This document shows, piece after piece, positions 54,381 through 64,000 of a stretch of 64,000 bases of DNA. Position numbers and translations under genes: made by a program. Under the pieces are notes generated by a model. It ran no database searches. It was not told the origin of the DNA and worked only from the letters and a program-made list of their open reading frames with translations. Position 1 is the stretch's first letter, and the number at the start of each line of letters is the position of its first letter. Location: the NCBI GenBank assembly GCA_930367215.1, contig OV884060.1, positions 177,455,253 through 177,519,252 of the forward strand, in the 5' to 3' direction. Origin of the DNA: Pollenia angustigena (taxonomy: Eukaryota; Arthropoda; Insecta; Diptera; Polleniidae).

Positions 54381-54715
54381 ATGAATTCAATTTCGCCCGA
54401 AAATCGAGTTAAAATAATTAAAATCCACTATGAAAATGGTGGTTCTGTTAAAGTTACATTTTGTATAATTTCGCGTAAGGATTTGACTTTGAAGTATTAC
54501 AAGGTTCAACAAGTGCAGGAATTGAAGCCGACCGACCATTTACATCGCCGTAGATTCGCTCAATTATTTCAGGAACAACCCGCTGATTTTTCTGAAAAAA
54601 AAACCCATTTTTCCTGACGAAGTCCTTTTTCACTTGTCAGGTTATGCCAACAAGCAAAGTTGCCGCATTTGTCAGCGTGCTGTGCTCGTGGTGGACATTT
54701 GCCAGATATAATTAT
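54381..54715 (+). pseudogene. Mariner transposase remnant
   Basis: Fragments match the transposase at 39901-40986: SPENRVKIIKIHYENGGSVK (helix-turn-helix), LKYYKVQQVQELKPTDHLHR, then HLSGYANKQSCRI after a stop at 54615-54617. About 90 residues are deleted between the first two blocks. It breaks off where the DINE-1-like element begins. Too diverged to be a copy of the 39.8-kb element; same family. Confidence 0.65.
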
Positions 54716-56168
54716 ACCCACACCACAATAGTGGAGAGGGTATTATGCATTTGTGCTGATGTGTGTAACGACTTAAAGTATTGGTCCTAGACCCACCTTA
54801 AAGTATACCGATCGACTCAGAATCACTTTCTGAGTCGAACTAACGATGTCCGTCCGACTGGCTGGCAGGCTGGCTGTCCATGTAACTTTGTGCGCAAAGT
54901 ACAGGTCGCAATTTTGGAGATAATTTGATAAATCTATATATATAAAAGAGTTGCGTGAGTGACTGACTCATTCATCATCGCCCAGCCCAAGCCGCTGACC
55001 CTAAAAACTTGATATTTGGACTAGCGATTGGTCACTCCGCAAATCGATCCACTAAGACGGGATTTTTCGAAATTCGAATGTTTAGGGGCTAAAAAACCCG
55101 TATATCATCAAAACTAACAGAGATGCAAAATAAATGTAATACTTACGATGCTCTTTAGAAAAATAAGCGGACAGGTGTCAGGTACTTTTTTGAAATTCGG
55201 CTTTATTATTGAGTAAACGGGTAAAATCTGAATTTCAGTACTTTTTTGCCAACCCATCTATCTTTTGAACCAATAAACATATAGACAAAGTTAATACCAC
55301 TTATCAAAAAAAATACGTATACGAATTTGGTACTTTTTCGAAATTCGAATATTTAAGGGTTGAAAATCGTAGCTATTTTGGTACTTTTTTACAAAACATT
55401 TTCCTCTATTCATTGACTAAATTATGGGTTGCCACTACAATACTGAAATTTTTGATACTTTAATGGGGGAAAAATATAGTACCCAAAACAGGAAATACGG
55501 GAAATTTGATATTTTTCTTCAGCTTTTTGGTTCTACTAAAGTAGTGGGTAAAATGCTAGAATTTAAACAAGTTTAAACCTAGAAAAATAAACGTTGGCAT
55601 AAAAATATGTCCACGAAGAAAAAGGAGACGCTAGCGAAGAAGCGGGTATATGCTAGTAGATAATAATTTAATAAATAAATAATTTGGAACATAGGTTCTT
55701 ATTGGCACAAGGACCAAGCCTATTGAAAATGGGCCAAATCGTAGGACAACGAGGGAAGATTAGGGGAATTTCTTCCTCTCAGAAACTATCAAACCGATTT
55801 TAATGAAATTTAAAACATAGATAGAACCATATCTTTATGGACACAAAAGGGATGCATTTTTTAAAAAATAGGACCACGAGGGGAGATAGGGGCAATTTTT
55901 GCCTCTCAAACCGATTTTAATGAAATTAAAAACATAGATAGATTCATATCTATATGGACACATAAGCTATACAGTTTTACAAAAATAGGACCACAAGGGG
56001 AGGTAGGGGGCATTTTCTGCCTCTCACAAACTTTCAACCCGATTTTAATGAAGTTTATAAACATAGATAAATCCATATTTATATGGACATATAATCATGA
56101 TGTGTTTTTTAATACTGTGGTGTAGGGTATCATATGGTCGAGCTTGACCGACTATACTTTCTTACTTG
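54712..56168 (-). mobile_element. DINE-1/Helentron-like element interrupted by a Helitron
   Basis: Read on the minus strand it begins ACAAGTAAGAAAGTATAGTC (right), has three ~115-bp central units and ends with the CTCCACTATTGTGG hairpin (left, 54720-54750). It is the fullest copy in the window apart from the 724-bp insert at 54933-55656. Confidence 0.65.
54933..55656 (+). mobile_element. Non-autonomous Helitron
   Basis: It starts TCTATATATATAAAAG and ends GCGAAGAAGCGGGTATATGC then TAG, the TC...CTAG ends of Helitrons. It sits between A and T (54932 A, 55657 T) with no target duplication, as expected for rolling-circle transposition. The GC-rich ACGCTAGCGAAGAAGCG just before the end can fold. 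No Rep/helicase coding. Confidence 0.75.
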
Positions 56169-56179
56169 TTTTTCAATCA

Positions 56180-57590
56180 TAATTGCCGAACTTTTTTCTT
56201 CGTAATACAATACAAATTTAAATCATCTTCATCAATATTTGTTGGTTTATTTTGTTTAAGAAAACAAAGTTCTTGTTGAAAGACCCGATATTTTAAGAAA
56301 TATAAAACCCTGACATTAAAAGTTGTTATTGTTTTTTGTATGTTTAAAAAATCTTTCCTGCCAAAATTTACTTAAGCACTTTTTCCTTTTTGCCACAGGC
56401 ATTTAGGATATTGAATAACCATTTTAGTCCTTCTTTTTAGTGTAAAATAAACGAAATAAAAAATTAAATTCAATATTCTTTGATGCATCGAAATATTCTA
56501 TATAATTGCGTGAAAATTAAAAAATTTATAAACCAAAATCTATATAAAAATAATTTCTAAAATTCATTAAAGTTCAACTTTTCTGTGCGATGTTTAAATT
56601 TCCCAAAACGCCCCTTTATTTTTATTTCTCTAAAACATGACATTCAAATGATTTTAATATTACATTTTAATTATTGGCAGTTGTATGTTCTTTTTTTTTA
56701 AATAATAAAATTAAACATTAGGTTAACCCAATTATAATTCATGATTTTAAATTAAATGAAATCCTTACAAATTGATGCAATTAAAACAAAATTTATGCCA
56801 TCATTGTGAGCAGGAACAAAAATAAATAATAAAAGAGAATTTATAATGGCGAAAATATAAAAGAGAAAAACTTTTCACTGGATGTAAAAAAAAAATATTA
56901 CATAATATAGGTACTATTTATATACATATACACAAGCTACACCCGGTGCGCTTTACTTCCCCCATCGAAATAAAATTAGTAAAATTTTATTTAAAACACA
57001 TCTCGTGTATTGATAACAAAGCAACTTGTACTTACATAATTTAAATGCTTAAACAGTAAACGTTCTACAGACAAACAGAAATTTAAAGTGTCTTCGAATG
57101 GTAGGTGCCATGCTTACTTTTCAAATTGAACCTACTTTTTGACAGATGTTGTGTATTATTATCTAAGCTTTTTGTATAAAATTGGAATACTTTCACTGTA
57201 ACAGCACTCCAAATATAAAGAAGTCTTTATTGTCATTGTATTCGAGGTGCCACGCATATTTGACCAATCCAGTCTCTTTTTTGACAGATGTCGTGTACAA
57301 ACATACGCTTTTTCATTATTTCATTCACTTATTATTTACAAAATTATTTATTACCTTAAACGCAAAAAGCCCTAACTAAACAAAAATGAAGAACTGGTAA
57401 ATGTTAACCATATTATGGCAAGTTGAAGTTTTATTTTTAATTCTGTTACAAATCAAGTTATAATTTTTTTGTTTTTTTTTATATTTCTTATGGCTACCCA
57501 TTTAAATAAAATTAGTAAACATTTTTAAAAAAAATCTCGTGTATGGATAACCAAGCAATTTGCACCAAATTTCAAACATCTTCTATTATC
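56180..57590. other. A+T-rich stretch with scattered repeat traces
   Basis: Short text such as GTGTATTGATAACAAAGCAA (57006) and GTGTATGGATAACCAAGCAA (57538) relates to the repeat at 15345-16010. No genes. Confidence 0.45.
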
Positions 57591-57596
57591 TTTCCC

Positions 57597-57893
57597 TAGA
57601 TATCGAGCACTTACCACAAAAAAAAAACTTAAGCGACAAAAACACAATTTTATAGGAGAAGTTTTTTTTTTAAACTATATTTCATAAAAATTTTATATGA
57701 AAGTTGGCGCTTAAGCTAAAATTGTTTTAACTATAAAATCGTAATGATACCTTGTGTGACCATGACATTTTTGGATATGATGCAAGCAAACGTTGCTAGT
57801 AAATTTATTAAAAAAAAAATATAAAAATTGAAAATTATGTCGCTTAAGCTATTCTTCCGGTAAGGGCTCGATATTTAGACAATTACATTGTGC
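57597..57893. mobile_element. ~297-bp MITE (ATATCGAGCACTTACC)
   Basis: ATATCGAGCACTTACC and ACTTAAGCGACA at the left are mirrored by TGTCGCTTAAGCTATTCTTC and GGTAAGGGCTCGATAT at the right, with mismatches in the arm. No coding. Confidence 0.55.
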
Positions 57894-58347
57894 TTGTATG
57901 GAAGCTTTTACGTTCACTTTTCCAGTTAAGCTTGCTTTTTGTGTTGCATTGGTAATGAAACTATAGAGGCATTCACGTCAATTGGTTTACCCTTGCAAAT
58001 GTGTAAAAAAAGCATAGTTGCACTTATTTGACGTGAGCAGCCCATTTTGTTTGCACCTTAAATTTTTTTTTTTCCGAAACAATTTTTTAAACAACGCACC
58101 TTCCCTTTGACAATATTCCATGCATGCATGCGATTATATAAAAAAATATTTAACAAATTTAAACCGTGAGTTTCTTGAAAAATACACAAAACAATTTTAT
58201 TAATTTACAAGTCAAATTAAAAACTTATCTACCTAAAAATTGTTTTCAGATAAGTATTCCAGTATTTTTATTATTTCTGTTTCTTAAATTTTTTTGACGC
58301 TTTTTCTTTTTTTACAAAGTTTATGTATCTTTAAACACTACAAATTA

Positions 58348-59478
58348 ATGTGTGTGAAGATAAATATGCCGAGTTAAATATGTTTCGACGTAACGGCTAA
58401 CGCACAACATATTTAACTCTGAATGAAATGACGTAACGAAATAATTAAATATGACATATTTAACTATCGCATAATTAAATATGCCATATTTAACTATCGT
58501 ATCAGATATTTTTAAATATAATAAAAAGTACTTTAAAAAATGCAGAAAAAATATCCAATTAATTTATTCATTATTTCCTAATAGTTTTTATGGACAATTT
58601 AAAAAAATCAAACAAAAATAAATTGGAGTTGTCACATCCTTCTGTGTCACACATCCAGAACATATGGAAAATAAGGACTAGGGACCACACTACCCTTCTA
58701 TGGTACCCACATGTCCGAATTGTATTTGTGATTTTTTTAAAAAATTTTCAAAAATTGAACTTTGAAATTTTTTTGGTGTTCATTATGGGATTTTGGCCAT
58801 ATTTGGACAGATCCTTCGTTGTCACTCATCCAGACCATATGGAAAATGAGGACTAGGGACCACACTATCCTTCTATGGTATAATTTCAAAGTTCAATTTT
58901 TGAAAATTTTTTAAAAAAATCACAAATACAATTCGGGCATGTGGGTACCATAGAAGGATAGTGTGGTCCCTAGTCCTCATTTTCCATATGGTCTGGATGA
59001 GTGACAACGAAGGATCTGTCCAAATATGGCCAAAATCCCATAATGAACACCAAAAAAATTTCAAAGTTCAATTTTTGAAAATTTTTTAAAAAAATCACAA
59101 ATACAATTCGGACATGTGGGTACCATAGAAGGGTAGTGTGGTCCCTAGTCCTTATTTTCCATATGTTCTGGATGTGTGACACAGAAGGATGTGACAACTC
59201 CAATTTATTTTTGTTTGATTTTTTTAAATTGTCCATAAAAACTATTAGGAAATAATGAATAAATTAATTGGATATTTTTTCTTCATTTTTTAAAGTACTT
59301 TTTATTATATTTAAAAATATCTGATACGATAGTTAAATATGGCATATTTAAATATGCGATAGTTAAATATGTCATATTTAATTATTTCGTTACGTCATTT
59401 CATTCAGAGTTAAATATGTTGTGCGTTAGCCGTTACGTCGAAACATATTTAACTCGGCATATTTATCTTCACACACAT
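58348..59478. repeat. 1.1-kb near-perfect palindrome (two ~530-bp arms)
   Basis: The arms 58348-58880 and 58946-59478 are inverted copies around an axis at about 58913. Termini read AATGTGTGTGAAGATAAATA with CCGAGTTAAATATG. Inside each arm a block with GGACTAGGGACCACACTA and CCTTCTATGGTA occurs twice (tandem). Identical 88-residue frames on opposite strands (58590-58856 and 58970-59236) are a by-product of the symmetry. No target duplication was identified. Confidence 0.85.
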
Positions 59479-60687
59479 TACAAACTATAATGTTTTTCAA
59501 TTCAAAGAAAAACCGTTCGTCAAAATGGTATGTATTCCCACTTTGTGGCTTAGTCTAAAGTTGATTTTATGAGTACTTTTTAAGCTTTTTTTCAATTTGA
59601 CAATGCCATAAAAAGTTTCAAAATTTTATGCATTTACTTAGATAATCTTGCACTTACTTAGATCCTGACAATTTTGCATCGTTTCTGCGAAATAATTATC
59701 TAAGTGGTTGTTGCTGAGTTTTTGCACTTTTTCGCAAGAGTAAAACTTTTGACGTGAATACCTTTTATTTGTTTCAAATTGGAAAACTGTCACTGCCAGT
59801 GATGCCAACTTTTTGAGAGCAAAAGCACTTTAAAATTTAAAAAAATCACTAAAAAGCACTATTTCGATCAAAATTAAGCGTACAAAAGCACTAAGCAATT
59901 TTTACAATTTATAAAACACAAAGTAAGGCATTCGGCTGTGCCGAATCTTGTATACCTCCAAATTTAAAAAAAAAGGCGACGGCGTAGATGAGGGACCATT
60001 TCCATTAAATAATAAATATATTTACATTTGTATATAAAAATTTTTAAATGTATTATTATTATCTTCAATAAAAATAATATCATCCAAATCATTTGGATCA
60101 TCATCAGCTGAGTTTGAATTGGCCATAAAACAGTTTTAAAGTAATACAGTGCGAGCTCAATTTTCGTAACTCAAAATAGTCTGGCCTTTTACAACTACCG
60201 AAAATTTTCAATGACCGACCATTGTTTATAAAACTTAATGACAGCCCATATTTTAATAAAAAACCTTATATTTTGTCGTTTAAATAAATCTAAATTAAAA
60301 TCGTGCAAACATTAATAAAACAATTGGCGTTTGATATTATCCAAGTATTATAACCTATGTACGCTTCTGAATAAAGAACGCACATAAGCTGTAAAATAGA
60401 AAAAACACGTATGTTTGTATTCTGATACTTTGTCAAACCTTTTTGAAATATCACTAGAGGTAGAAGTTAACAACACGAGGAAAAATAAAGCAGGTTACAC
60501 AACGCTCGTTATAAAAGCATTTTCTGTTCGTTGTTTTTAATTTATGTAACACTTTGCTTATACCAAGCTACGGCTCTTTTTTCGTTTTTAAAGTCTTTGC
60601 GTTCTTGTGTAAGGTTTTCGACTGTATGTTTTTAAAAATTCCTAATATTTTCCAAGCAATTTTCTATTTTTGAAACAGTGTCTACAT

Positions 60688-62000
60688 CAGTGATAACCAC
60701 TCCATAGGCTCGCGAGTAAGTCAATAATCGTAGTTTTCACACAGACACACGCAGAGAAAAAATATGGTTGGGCATGGTTTCGGCAACAACACTATGTTTA
60801 ATGTAACAATATATTGTTGTCGTAAACAAATAATTGTTATTTTTATTTAATATCAACAATATTATAGTTACTGTAAACATATCAATGTTTATCGCAATTA
60901 TGAATTTGAGTATTGTTGACCGAAAAATAATTATTTTTCTAACAACTTAACTATGATAACTTTCTAAACATATTATATTTCTCACAACCATATCATGATA
61001 TTTAATAGCCATAACATGATAACTTTCTATACATTTATCATATTATGTTAAAGATGACATCAAACTATTTTTACTCTAATCATATTATGTTAGCGCCATT
61101 TGTAAAATAATTTTGAAGCAGTTGTGTCGTTTTTTTTATATGTGAGCGGTTAAACAATTAAAAGATAAAAATCCATAAAAAAATAAGTTTAAAGAAATTT
61201 AAAAATTAAAATATTAGCGGAGTTCATTCAAGTATTAGTGAAGTAATAGTGCAAATGCAAAATATCATAGTTTTTTTGTAAAATCCAACAACAAAACACA
61301 CAGAGATTTCGTTATATTTTATAAAAGTGCTACGATATTTCATCAACATCTTAAAATCGAAAAAATGGACACACGCGGTTGCCCATGAAAACCACAGATT
61401 TTGCTCTTTTGCAAGCCTTGTATTGAACTCCGCTATTTGATTAACATTAAGAAAAATTGTAAAAAGCCACAAAATAAAAAATCGATGCAAAAATATTTTA
61501 ATTTATTTTGTATTTTTATGACAGCTATGAAAGGTGCTGTATCATAATATGATTGCTTCTAAATTTATTATGATTAACATGATGATAATATGATTACTTC
61601 TTAGCTTATTATGATTAACATGACAATAATATGATTAATTTCTTAGCTTATTATGATTAACATGACAATAATTTGATTACTTCTTAACTTAGTATGATTA
61701 ACAGAATAATTATATGATTAAGGGAAAAATATTATGATGACATATTACGAGTATATTTAGTCATAATATGATTCAATAATAATCTTAATATGGTGACTAC
61801 AATCATAATTCTTATCATAATATGTTGCTCTTAGAATATGTTTACCACAACCATGTTTTTTCTTTGCGTGCACGGTCGGCAATTCACATGTATACAACAA
61901 CTTTGTTCGTTTCAAAACATCAGGCTATCATCAGTCTCTGCGACCGCACCCAAGTACATAATATCTTTGTGTGCGTGCGTTCGGGGCTTGGTTATCACTG
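60688..62000. mobile_element. Second hAT nested in hAT copy 2
   Basis: The TIR CAGTGATAACC and GGTTATCACTG are flanked by a perfect 8-bp target duplication GTCTACAT (60680-60687 and 62001-62008). Copy 1 at 10570-10577 shows the uninterrupted site (ATCTACATCTTTAAA), so this is a true insertion. Its own body is only about 185 bp outside the third-level insert. Confidence 0.85.
60749..61873. mobile_element. CGCAGAGAAAAA-type element, third-level insertion
   Basis: ACGCAGAGAAAAAATATGGT at the left, AACCATGTTTTTTCTTTGCG at the right. The interior is repeated ATTATGATTAACATGA and AATATGATTA units. A 138-bp end fragment lies at 17735-17872 and a short relative at 34618-34787. Target duplication not resolved. 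Confidence 0.6.
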
Positions 62001-62339
62001 GTCTACATCTTTAAAGAAATGTTTACCGAAAATACATCGTTTTTATTACGATTACTTAATATGTTGTCAACGCTAAAAAGTGCAAAATGTTGTAAAATTT
62101 CCAAATTGCTAGGATGCCTAGCTCTAATGCCTCGTAAATAAAGTTTTTGGTAAAACCAATGCAACTTTGTTTTATCACTTTTTTATCATATGAAATTTAA
62201 TATCTTTACAGGCCTTCTCAAAATTGTACCCCAAATAGCAAAGCTTATCTAAATCATTTTCTATATAAAAAGCACCATAAATAGTGCCAAAAGCACTAAG
62301 TTGGCGTGATGCGTGGTCACTGGAACCGTTCTTTAAATA

Positions 62340-63192
62340 CAGTCGAACTTCCATAACTCGAATCACCATTATCCCAAAAAAAAAACTTCGACTTATGGAG
62401 ACTTCCAGTTACAGAATTTTTTTGTTGAAAAGAGAATAAATTGCAAACATGTGTACATTTTGTATTTTTTGTTTAAAACAGGCACTATTTGAAAGCTTCA
62501 TACCTAAGCATGTAGGTATGTATTTGTAACAAACAAGTTACAATGAAGTAAAATATCGGCATGGTTTGACTTCTAGCTTTTGTAAACCAATTGAGGACTG
62601 CTATGTGGATAATTTTGTATATTTGGGTCTTAATCATTTTACTAATGAGATGAGATACTGACTCAAACGAGTCGATAATTAATTCTTTATTTTTAAAAAT
62701 CTATGAGACCTTACTAGCTGGGACACCATATTTATTGTCTGCTTCCTTTTTCTTGAATCCACCCTCGACTTCTTTTATAAACTTGTATTTCCCTCCATCG
62801 ACAAACATTATAAAACACGTTTACTTGCCATGAAATAAACACATACAAATAATTTTAACATATTTAGGCAAACCAAAAGACACACGTAATGTACAAAAAG
62901 GGATTTCCCCGAAAAAAAGAGCAAAGTAATATATACAAACCTGCTAAACAAGCAAAAGAAAGCGAAATAAATAAACAAAATAAACAAAACAAGCAAAAAA
63001 CTTCGAGTTATAGAATACAAATTTGAGTATTTGGTTCGAGTTATGGAGAATTTCGAGATATGGAAGTTCGAGTTACGGAAGGAGAATTGTATGTACATAC
63101 ATAGTTTATTGTTTTAGAGCTACTGCCAATCAAATTGGTTCGAGTAAGAGAAAATTCGAGTTAGAGAAGTTCGAGTTATGGGAGTTCGACTG
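62340..63192. mobile_element. pogo/Tigger-like non-autonomous element, TA target duplication
   Basis: CAGTCGAACTTCCATAACTC with GAA at the left, and TTCGAGTTATGGGAGTTCGA with CTG at the right. TA flanks both ends (62338-62339, 63193-63194). Extra subterminal copies of TTCGAGTTATGGAG lie at 63000-63170. It contains no transposase. Confidence 0.75.
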
Positions 63193-63485
63193 TAGCTGAT
63201 CGTATAGTGTCGTGAATTTGGTGTTTTACCATGGTGGTATTGTCGTTTATATGTGGGCGAATTGATTTTTGCGTCAAGTTTTTGGTGCTGCCATCTGCTA
63301 ATAAGTTGTGGCGTATTGTATTTTTCATGTCTTGATGTGATTTCTTTTGCTGTCTTTGTATGAGGTACCACCCCCACTTGAGATTTTACAAATATTACAG
63401 CCGGGTAATCAGGAAATTGCTGTGATAATTTCTGGAACATCGATTCATTAGTTTTTAACTCTATACGGAACAAGCGCACAAGCAA
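63120..63485 (-). CDS. Unrecognised 121-codon frame overlapping the pogo-like element end
   Basis: The frame reads MLVRLFRIELKTNESMFQKL, then QQFPDYPAVIFVKSQVGVVP and continues Lys/Ser/Thr-rich. Its last ~24 codons run into the pogo-like TIR, so they are not original. The first ~95 codons have protein-like composition and could be a remnant of a transposon or gene exon. I do not recognise it, and the start codon is arbitrary. Confidence 0.2.
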   Translation of the reverse strand: MLVRLFRIELKTNESMFQKLSQQFPDYPAVIFVKSQVGVVPHTKTAKEITSRHEKYNTPQLISRWQHQKLDAKINSPTYKRQYHHGKTPNSRHYTISYSRTPITRTSLTRIFSYSNQFDWQ

Positions 63486-63534
63486 ACTTTTTTATTTTTA
63501 TATATGTGCATGTACTTTTGTCAATAAATATATG

Positions 63535-63650
63535 CTTTAATTGACAATAAAGTCAATTGCATGTAATTCGTATTCCAGCCTTCACCAGCATTTTTTCCGT
63601 TTTAGTGGTTTGTACTACTATGTAAATTTAATGTGTTTAAATAAACAATA
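63535..63650. repeat. Repeat matching the LINE insertion site at 25.4/28.65 kb
   Basis: TTAATTGACAATAAAGTCAA, TTGCATGTAATTC and TTTTTTCCGTTTTAGTGGTT resemble 28645-28760 (TTAATTGACAGTGAAATAAA, TTTTTTCCGTTTTGCTGGTT). It probably represents the pre-insertion sequence of the LINE. 63651-64000 is A+T-rich with nothing recognised. Confidence 0.5.
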
Positions 63651-64000
63651 AAAAATATGATGTGAGAATATTAAGCAAACTGAAAACCATTAATTACTGT
63701 AGATAGCAAAACCACTATAATTTTGTTACTTTTAAACATATCATTTTTAAAATTAAGCGTATGAAATTTAAAATAATTCATTTATATATTTATAATAATT
63801 TATTAAAAGATTCTATTGTGAAATTTAAACAAATTTGAAGTTTTACTTGAGGTGAACATTTTATTTTTTAATAGAGACAACATTTAATTAATCGTGTTGA
63901 AAACAAAAAAAATATTGTTCACAGAAAAAAATGATTTCCATTAAAAAAATTGTGATATTAATTAAAATATTAATTTGATCTGCATTAGTAAACAAATTAA

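Larger units (their letters stand above)
59797..62315 (-). mobile_element. hAT transposon remnant, copy 2 of the 9.5-kb family
   Basis: CAGTGATGCCAACTTTTTGA at the left; the right end AGTTGGCGTGATGCGTG is altered. Flanks GTCACTGC and GTCACTGG match at 7 of 8 positions, a probable decayed target duplication. The body aligns with 9502-10988 along its length, including GAGTTTGAATTGGCCATAAA and GCGTACATAGGTT-type stretches. It is split by another hAT at 60688-62000. Confidence 0.75.

Noticed and set aside
58590..59236. Two identical 88-residue frames on opposite strands
   Set aside because: They arise from the palindrome symmetry. Composition is A+T-driven and no domain is visible, so they are not called as genes.
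23756..64000. Missing first exon of Mtmr6 in the rest of the window
   Set aside because: I read the minus strand for a PH-GRAM N-terminus and found no convincing match. It may be outside the window or too short to see.

Overview
This window is about 70% A+T eukaryotic nuclear DNA. Short spliced introns of 65-70 bp, very long introns full of transposons, and a myotubularin with a C-terminal FYVE finger point to a higher fly (Diptera, probably a calyptrate). That identification is inference; no species marker is visible.

Only one host gene is recognisable. It is a myotubularin-related phosphoinositide 3-phosphatase of the MTMR6/7/8 type, on the minus strand between 23755 and 6895. Ten coding exons splice in frame into 658 residues: the rest of the PH-GRAM domain, the phosphatase with its HCSDGWDRT loop, a tail with two runs of six glycines, and a FYVE-like zinc finger. 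The first coding exon(s), about 50 residues, were not found. Two introns are very large, 17292-23243 (6.0 kb) and 7159-13891 (6.7 kb), and both are packed with repeats.

Everything else recognisable is mobile DNA, mostly decayed. In 1-6.6 kb there are short TIR elements and a tRNA-headed SINE. In 7.4-11.1 kb a foldback-type element is interrupted by a hAT with an 8-bp target duplication. At 12.0-13.3 kb are three hairpin elements, one at the axis of a larger palindrome. At 17.9-19.6 kb is a 475-bp tandem array, and at 21.0-22.2 kb a Mutator/foldback-like element abuts a DINE-1/Helentron-like element. At 25.4-28.6 kb lies an RTE-like LINE with a 12-bp target duplication. At 29.1-34.4 kb a deleted Ty3/gypsy element lies inside a pair of near-identical 655-bp direct repeats. 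At 39.8-41.1 kb is a complete mariner with one nonsense codon. At 42.6-43.9 kb is a hAT with a recognisable dimerisation motif. At 49.6-52.1 kb two TIR elements lie almost end to end. At 52.3-54.2 kb a LINE fragment is cut by another hAT. At 54.4-56.2 kb a mariner remnant is followed by a Helentron-like copy that carries a Helitron. At 58.3-59.5 kb is a 1.1 kb palindrome. At 59.8-62.3 kb there is a three-level nest of transposons, followed by a pogo-like element.

The elements do not form a functional pathway. They record serial insertion, and many boundaries can be fixed by intact target-site duplications. I saw no CRISPR array, operon or novel gene system, and the sequence does not support claiming one.
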